DNA of 64,000 nt. It comes from Ectothiorhodosinus mongolicus (lineage in GTDB: Bacteria; Pseudomonadota; Gammaproteobacteria; Ectothiorhodospirales; Ectothiorhodospiraceae). The notes beneath the pieces were generated by a model. That model ran no database searches and was not told the DNA's origin. It was given only the letters and a program-made list of their open reading frames with translations. The stretch's first letter is position 1; each line of letters starts with the position of its first letter. A program made the position numbers and the translations under genes. The stretch covers positions 345,575 through 409,574 of the forward strand of contig NZ_CP023018.1 in NCBI RefSeq assembly GCF_022406875.1. Reading direction: 5' to 3'. Shown piece by piece: positions 59,841-64,000 of this stretch.

Positions 59841-61403
59841 GTGCACGCTCATCAAACCCTGATTACCGCTTTACATAACCCCGATTGTTATCCGCATCCC
59901 GTCGCATCGGTGGAAAAAGTTGAGACCCATATCTCCACCGTACTTTTGGCGGGTGATTTCGCCTACAAAATCAAAAAACCTTTGAATCTGGGATTTTTGG
60001 ACTTCACCACTTTAGAACAGCGCAAAACCTGTTGTGACGAAGAGCTGCGCTTAAATAGCCGACTGGCACCAGATATCTATTTAGACGTCATCGCCATCAC
60101 CGGCAGTCCCAATGCACCACAATTTAATGGTTCGGGCGAGGCCTTTGAATATGCCGTGCGCATGCGCCGCTTTGATACCCAACAGACCTTGGATCGATTG
60201 CAGGCGGCGAGCGGCATAGATTTAGCTCTGATGGATGCCATTGCCGATGGCATGGCAGCGTTTCATGAGACCGCCGCCAAAAGCCACCCTGAGCTACCCC
60301 ATGGCCACCCGACACAAGTGATGCAGCCGATGCGGGATAACTTCACGCAAACTGCGCCTCTACTCAGAGATCCGCAACGTCTCGAGCAGCTAGAGCGTCT
60401 GCGTGTTTGGACTGAAGCCACGTACGCTGAACTTGAACCCGTGCTGGCAGCGCGGCAGGCGGCGGGTTTTGTGCGGGAATGTCATGGGGATTTGCATTTA
60501 GGCAATATCGCCCTAATTGCTGGCCAGCCCGTGCCTTTTGACGGTATCGAGTTCAATGCCGATATGCGCTGGATTGATGTCATCAGCGAGATGGGCTTTT
60601 TGACCATGGATTTGCAGGCACGCGGCATGCCACAGCATGCCTGGCGTGTATTAAATGCTTGGTTGAGTCGCAGCGGCGACTATCAAGGCTTAGTCTTGTT
60701 GAATTTTTATCAAGTCTACCGTGCCATGGTGCGAGCCAAGGTCACCGGCATCCGCCTGTCTCAAGATGATCTTGACCCGCAAACCCGTGCGACCTTAGAA
60801 GGCCAGGTGTACGCCTATCTGGATCTAGCCGAGCGGTTTACTGAGCCCCGCCAGCCCGCCCTGCTGATCATGCACGGCCTCTCTGGCAGCGGCAAAACCC
60901 ACATCAGCCAACAATTACTGCAAGAGCTGGGGCTGATTCGCCTGCGTTCCGATACAGAACGCAAACGCCTAGCAGGGGTCCCAGCGGAACAATCCGCCGC
61001 CAGCGAACCGGGCACTGGGCTTTATTCAGAGTCGCAAAATGCGCGCACCTACGCTCAGCTAGAGCAGCTCACTGACTCGGTGCTGGATGCTGGCTTTGAT
61101 GTGATTGTGGATGCCACCTTCTCGCGCTTTGCCGATCGGCAGCGCTTTTTTCAGCTGGCCCAAGGCAAAGCCTATGGCTTTGGGATCTTGGAGTGTCAGG
61201 CCAGTGTCGAGACTTTGCGCGCGCGCATTGAGAAGCGCCAGGCTGAGGGTCATGATGCCTCTGATGCCGATCTTCGCGTGCTGGAAAAACAGCTACAAAA
61301 CGCTACGCCGTTTCAGGCCGATGAACCCATTTTAATAATCGATTCGCAGCAGCCTTTGGACCTAGAGGCGATTACGCAACTGATGGGAGGAAAGCAGCGA
61401 TGA
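59841..61403 (+). CDS. aminoglycoside phosphotransferase-like / P-loop ATPase fusion protein
   Basis: A 520-residue two-domain protein. The N-terminal half is a kinase-like (APH) fold with ECHGDLHLGNIALI as catalytic loop and FDGIEFNADMRWIDV carrying the metal-binding Asp; the C-terminal half is an AAA/zeta-toxin-type P-loop kinase with MHGLSGSGKTHISQQLL and FDVIVDATF. This fusion family is widespread and uncharacterised. GTG 59841 is chosen as start because it follows the deiminase stop and precedes the family N-terminus; a TTG 42 bases earlier is in frame. Confidence 0.88.
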   Translation: MHAHQTLITALHNPDCYPHPVASVEKVETHISTVLLAGDFAYKIKKPLNLGFLDFTTLEQRKTCCDEELRLNSRLAPDIYLDVIAITGSPNAPQFNGSGEAFEYAVRMRRFDTQQTLDRLQAASGIDLALMDAIADGMAAFHETAAKSHPELPHGHPTQVMQPMRDNFTQTAPLLRDPQRLEQLERLRVWTEATYAELEPVLAARQAAGFVRECHGDLHLGNIALIAGQPVPFDGIEFNADMRWIDVISEMGFLTMDLQARGMPQHAWRVLNAWLSRSGDYQGLVLLNFYQVYRAMVRAKVTGIRLSQDDLDPQTRATLEGQVYAYLDLAERFTEPRQPALLIMHGLSGSGKTHISQQLLQELGLIRLRSDTERKRLAGVPAEQSAASEPGTGLYSESQNARTYAQLEQLTDSVLDAGFDVIVDATFSRFADRQRFFQLAQGKAYGFGILECQASVETLRARIEKRQAEGHDASDADLRVLEKQLQNATPFQADEPILIIDSQQPLDLEAITQLMGGKQR

Positions 61404-61888
61404 AATGCCTAGGATACGCCTTACTGGCCTTGCTGATGGCTTTCACCATGCCCTTAGCGGGTGCCGTTTCGCCGCATACCGACAATGAACACATGCGGGT
61501 TTATAGCGTTGAGGGAGATTTTGCGCTCTACCGCGAAACCTTGGAGATGGCGATTATTGATCGCGGCATCGTCATTAATAACGTCGCCTATATCGCGCCT
61601 ATGCTGGAGCGGACGGCAGCAGATGTTGGGGGTGAGCCGCTTTATCTGCATGGGGAAGCCTTGGAGTTTTGTAGTGCGCAATTATCTCGGGACATGATGC
61701 AAGCAGCGATACACCACATCGTCTTTTGTCCCTATGTGGTGGCCGTGTATGAAACGCATGCCGAGCCGGGCGTGATTCACATCGGCTATCGTCGCCCGCC
61801 GCTGCTGGGTAGCACGGAGGCGCAACAAGCCTTGGCCGCGGTGGATGCCTTGCTGGATGAGATAGTACGCGAGGCCCTGAGTTTCTAG
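61400..61888 (+). CDS. exported DUF302-like protein
   Basis: A 162-residue protein with a signal peptide (about 1-22, ending AGA) and a mature domain that looks like DUF302 (TT1751-like): VYSVEGDFALYRETLEMAIIDRGIVINNVAYI, CPYVVAVYETHAEPGVIHIGYRRPP. Two mature cysteines (in EFCSAQL and VFCPYV) could pair. Start overlaps the upstream stop by 4 bases, so translation is coupled. Function unknown. Confidence 0.75.
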   Translation: MKCLGYALLALLMAFTMPLAGAVSPHTDNEHMRVYSVEGDFALYRETLEMAIIDRGIVINNVAYIAPMLERTAADVGGEPLYLHGEALEFCSAQLSRDMMQAAIHHIVFCPYVVAVYETHAEPGVIHIGYRRPPLLGSTEAQQALAAVDALLDEIVREALSF

Positions 61889-61891
61889 AGA

Positions 61892-62335
61892 CTAAGCGGC
61901 GCTGATGCGCGCTCGAATGCGCGCCAATAGCCAACTGATCACCGGCAGGCGTGCATACAAATGCTCAGCCGCATCCCAATAATCGATGTGCTCTGTGACC
62001 TTGCCCTTGGCATCAAATAGAACGCGGCTCACCCCATCGACATTAAGGCCAAGACCCCCGCGATCACCGGGCCCTCGATCCACAAATTGCCAATGAAAAT
62101 AGGCCGTGCGCCCCTGAACGATGATCTCATGCACCGTGAAGCGCGGCGCCGGACAATGCGCGAACATGTGCTCAAAGACTTGGCGAACAGCGGTGATGCC
62201 GCGAACGTCATTAAACGGATCTTTAAAACGCGCATCCTCGGCAAAAAAATCCGCTAACTGATGCAAATCTTCAGGCTTTAGACCTGCGAAAAAAACGCCG
62301 TAGCGCTCGGCTGCGTTGACAACATCTTTGGTCAT
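61892..62335 (-). CDS. SnoaL-like / NTF2-fold protein
   Basis: A 147-residue protein with the cone-shaped NTF2/SnoaL layout: LHQLADFFAEDARFKDPFNDVRG, YFHWQF and a C-terminal YWDAAEHLYARLP block. The ATG overlaps the SDR stop (ATGA); a longer frame into the SDR gene was rejected. SDR-SnoaL pairs next to a photolyase occur in light-stress clusters of Proteobacteria; its own activity is unknown. Confidence 0.85.
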   Translation of the reverse strand: MTKDVVNAAERYGVFFAGLKPEDLHQLADFFAEDARFKDPFNDVRGITAVRQVFEHMFAHCPAPRFTVHEIIVQGRTAYFHWQFVDRGPGDRGGLGLNVDGVSRVLFDAKGKVTEHIDYWDAAEHLYARLPVISWLLARIRARISAA

Positions 62336-63099
62336 CGACCCAGCATCCGAGCCGTAAGGCGAAAAAATAGCCAGTCGGGCAGCACGCGCAAGGTTTTCAT
62401 TATCCAAGCAAACGATTTGGGAAAAGCGATTTCAAAATGGCTGCCATCCAGCTCTTTCATAATGGCTTTTACCGCTGCATCCGTCTCAATCAAAAAAGGC
62501 ATTTCGAAGGTGTTTTTGGCGGTCATGGGGGTTTTAACAAAGCCGGGATTGATCACTCTTAAAGCAATACCTTCAGCCTGCAACTCAGGGCGCAATGACT
62601 CCAGCATATTAATCACGGCCGCCTTGGAGGCGCCGTAAGGCGCGGCATTGGGCAAGCCGCGGTATCCCGCCAAGCTGGCCGTGACGAAAATCCGCCCGCG
62701 CCGACGTTCACGCATGCGCGGCAGCACCGCCGCCAAACCATGAACCACGCCCATGTAATTGATCTCCATAATGCGCCGAAACAAAGCCACATCGAAGGCA
62801 TCCACACCCATCGGCTCGTAATCGCCTTGATTGAAAATTGCCATCTCGATAGGCCCTAGGCCTGTCTCAATTTGTTCGGCTAAGGCTTGCATACCCTGGA
62901 CGTCAGTGACATCACCCGGGAAAGCATGGATACCCGACTGCTCAGCGACCAGCTCCTGCAGCGTCTCAGCACGCCGGGAGCTCACCGCCACTTGCCAGCC
63001 TTGACGCGCCAGCTCAATCGCCAATGCGCGGCCAATGCCGGTACTGGCACCGACCAGCCAAACCAGCCCTGGGGTCTTGCCTGCATGTGCCTGCATCAC
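62332..63099 (-). CDS. short-chain dehydrogenase/reductase
   Basis: A 255-residue Rossmann oxidoreductase: cofactor motif VGASTGIGRALAIEL near residue 17, NQG in place of the usual NNAG, catalytic YGASKAAVINML with Tyr and Lys, and NPGFVKTPMT. SRR after the second strand suggests NADP(H). Substrate unknown. Two adjacent ATGs are possible starts. Divergent from the photolyase, 70 bases apart. Confidence 0.92.
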   Translation of the reverse strand: MMQAHAGKTPGLVWLVGASTGIGRALAIELARQGWQVAVSSRRAETLQELVAEQSGIHAFPGDVTDVQGMQALAEQIETGLGPIEMAIFNQGDYEPMGVDAFDVALFRRIMEINYMGVVHGLAAVLPRMRERRRGRIFVTASLAGYRGLPNAAPYGASKAAVINMLESLRPELQAEGIALRVINPGFVKTPMTAKNTFEMPFLIETDAAVKAIMKELDGSHFEIAFPKSFAWIMKTLRVLPDWLFFRLTARMLGR

Positions 63100-63169
63100 A
63101 AAATGAACCTCTGCCTAGGTCAATGAGTCGGACTATACAGAAAACTCAGCCAATCGATACAATCGCTCC

Positions 63170-64000
63170 ATGTCCTCTTCCTCGACTGCCCTTGTTTGGC
63201 TGCGCCGCGATTTGCGCTTGGCCGATAACCCCGCTTTGCAGCATGCTTTAAGCGTCGCTGAAACGGTTATTCCGGTGTACATCCATGCCCCACATGAAGA
63301 AGCACCCTGGGAACCCGGGGCGGCCAGCTTATGGTGGCTACATCATAGTTTAGGCGCTCTATCAAACGATCTACAGCGCTTAGGCAGCCGCCTTATCATC
63401 CGTTCGGGCAGCACCCCAGAATGCCTAGAAAGCTTGTTGGCTGAAACCGGGGCAACTCAGCTGTATTGGAATCGGCTATATGAACCCGCAGTCATCAAGC
63501 GGGACCAACAGATCAAGCAGCAGCTGCGGGATCAAAGCATAGAGGTACAAAGTTTTAATAGCGCCCTACTGTTTGAACCCTGGGAGATTACCAATAAAGC
63601 CGGACAGCCCTGCAAAGTATTCACACCGTTTTGGAAAACCTGCTGCGCTCAGGGTGTGCACCGCTTACCCCTGCCTACACCAGAGACACTACCCGCGGTA
63701 GATCCTGAGCTGACCAGCATACCGCTAGCGGCTTTGGGGCTGCTGCCCACGCTTGACTGGGACACCGGTTTGGCGAGTTCTTGGCAGGTTGGTGAACAGG
63801 GCGCGCATGAGGCTTTGGAAAGCTTCATCGACGGCGCCATGCATGCCTATAAGGAAGATCGCAATCGCCCTGATTTGGCTGGCACCTCCAAGCTATCGCC
63901 GCATCTGCATTTTGGGGAGATCAGCCCCCTGCAGGTCCATAGCGCCTGTATGCGCGCGGTCGCGGAGGGACGCTATCCGGGTGAAGATAGGCATTTGCTG
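63170..64000 (+). CDS. phrB: deoxyribodipyrimidine photolyase, class I CPD type (C-terminus cut off by window edge)
   Basis: Repairs cyclobutane pyrimidine dimers with light. 277 codons are present, open to the edge. N-terminal antenna domain starts ALVWLRRDLRLADNPAL; the FAD domain begins with YKEDRNRPDLAGTSKLSPHLHFGEISP. This is the second photolyase-type gene in the window, of a different class from the Fe-S one at 1383-2909. Confidence 0.96.
   Translation, partial: MSSSSTALVWLRRDLRLADNPALQHALSVAETVIPVYIHAPHEEAPWEPGAASLWWLHHSLGALSNDLQRLGSRLIIRSGSTPECLESLLAETGATQLYWNRLYEPAVIKRDQQIKQQLRDQSIEVQSFNSALLFEPWEITNKAGQPCKVFTPFWKTCCAQGVHRLPLPTPETLPAVDPELTSIPLAALGLLPTLDWDTGLASSWQVGEQGAHEALESFIDGAMHAYKEDRNRPDLAGTSKLSPHLHFGEISPLQVHSACMRAVAEGRYPGEDRHLL

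Overview
The window looks like a chromosomal segment of a free-living, aerobic gammaproteobacterium. This rests on gene order (trpF-trpB-trpA-accD-folC-SPOR-cvpA-purF; comEC-exbB-exbD-msbA-lpxK-ycaR facing a DUF2062-lolCD block; guaB-guaA; dksA-gluQ) and on LPS genes (lpxK, msbA, a PagL-like deacylase). The order or family cannot be fixed from the sequence alone. Almost every base is coding. No stretch over 300 bases lacks a gene, no rRNA, CRISPR array, prophage or transposase gene was seen, and there is one tRNA (Ser, CGA).

Layout. 1-5.6 kb: a truncated M48 peptidase lipoprotein, a small membrane protein translationally coupled to an iron-sulfur (6-4)-type photolyase, a double-thioredoxin periplasmic protein and serS. 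5.7-15.3 kb: a methylcitrate-cycle operon on the + strand (prpE, GntR regulator, prpB, prpC, acnD, prpF, MBL-fold hydrolase). 15.3-16.2 kb: a Phd/PIN toxin-antitoxin pair enclosed by two identical 62-base palindromic repeats. 16.2-26.8 kb: a long minus-strand run, tRNA-Ser, trpFBA, accD, folC, SPOR protein, cvpA, purF, an L,D-transpeptidase and malate synthase G. 26.8-32.4 kb: mltF and a PagL-like gene on +, tadA, guaA and guaB on -. 32.5-35.9 kb: xseA, a HAD phosphatase, dksA, gluQ.

35.9-47.9 kb is an acetate island: a 59-residue membrane protein, a transporter-fused histidine kinase, an NtrC-type regulator, two GTTAC-type palindromes and a sigma-54 promoter in front of a cNMP/CBS/nucleotidyltransferase protein, a DUF4212 plus sodium:solute symporter pair, a second nucleotidyltransferase lacking the sensor domains, and acsA. 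Together with prpE and glcB, the window encodes entry of acetate and propionate as CoA esters, the methylcitrate cycle, and the malate synthase step of the glyoxylate route.

47.9-58.8 kb is an envelope-biogenesis block: nudF, a hypothetical, ycaR, lpxK, a degenerate WaaA-like protein, msbA, exbD, exbB, comEC on -, and DUF2062, a LolC/E permease and lolD on +. 58.8-64 kb: agmatine deiminase-like, a phosphotransferase/ATPase fusion, a DUF302-like exported protein, then SnoaL-like and SDR genes divergent from a classical photolyase that runs off the end.

The least ordinary items are the palindrome-bracketed toxin-antitoxin cassette and its related palindromes elsewhere, the regulatory architecture of the acetate island (including a start codon almost on the predicted sigma-54 start site), and the WaaA-like protein that has lost the residues expected of a Kdo transferase.
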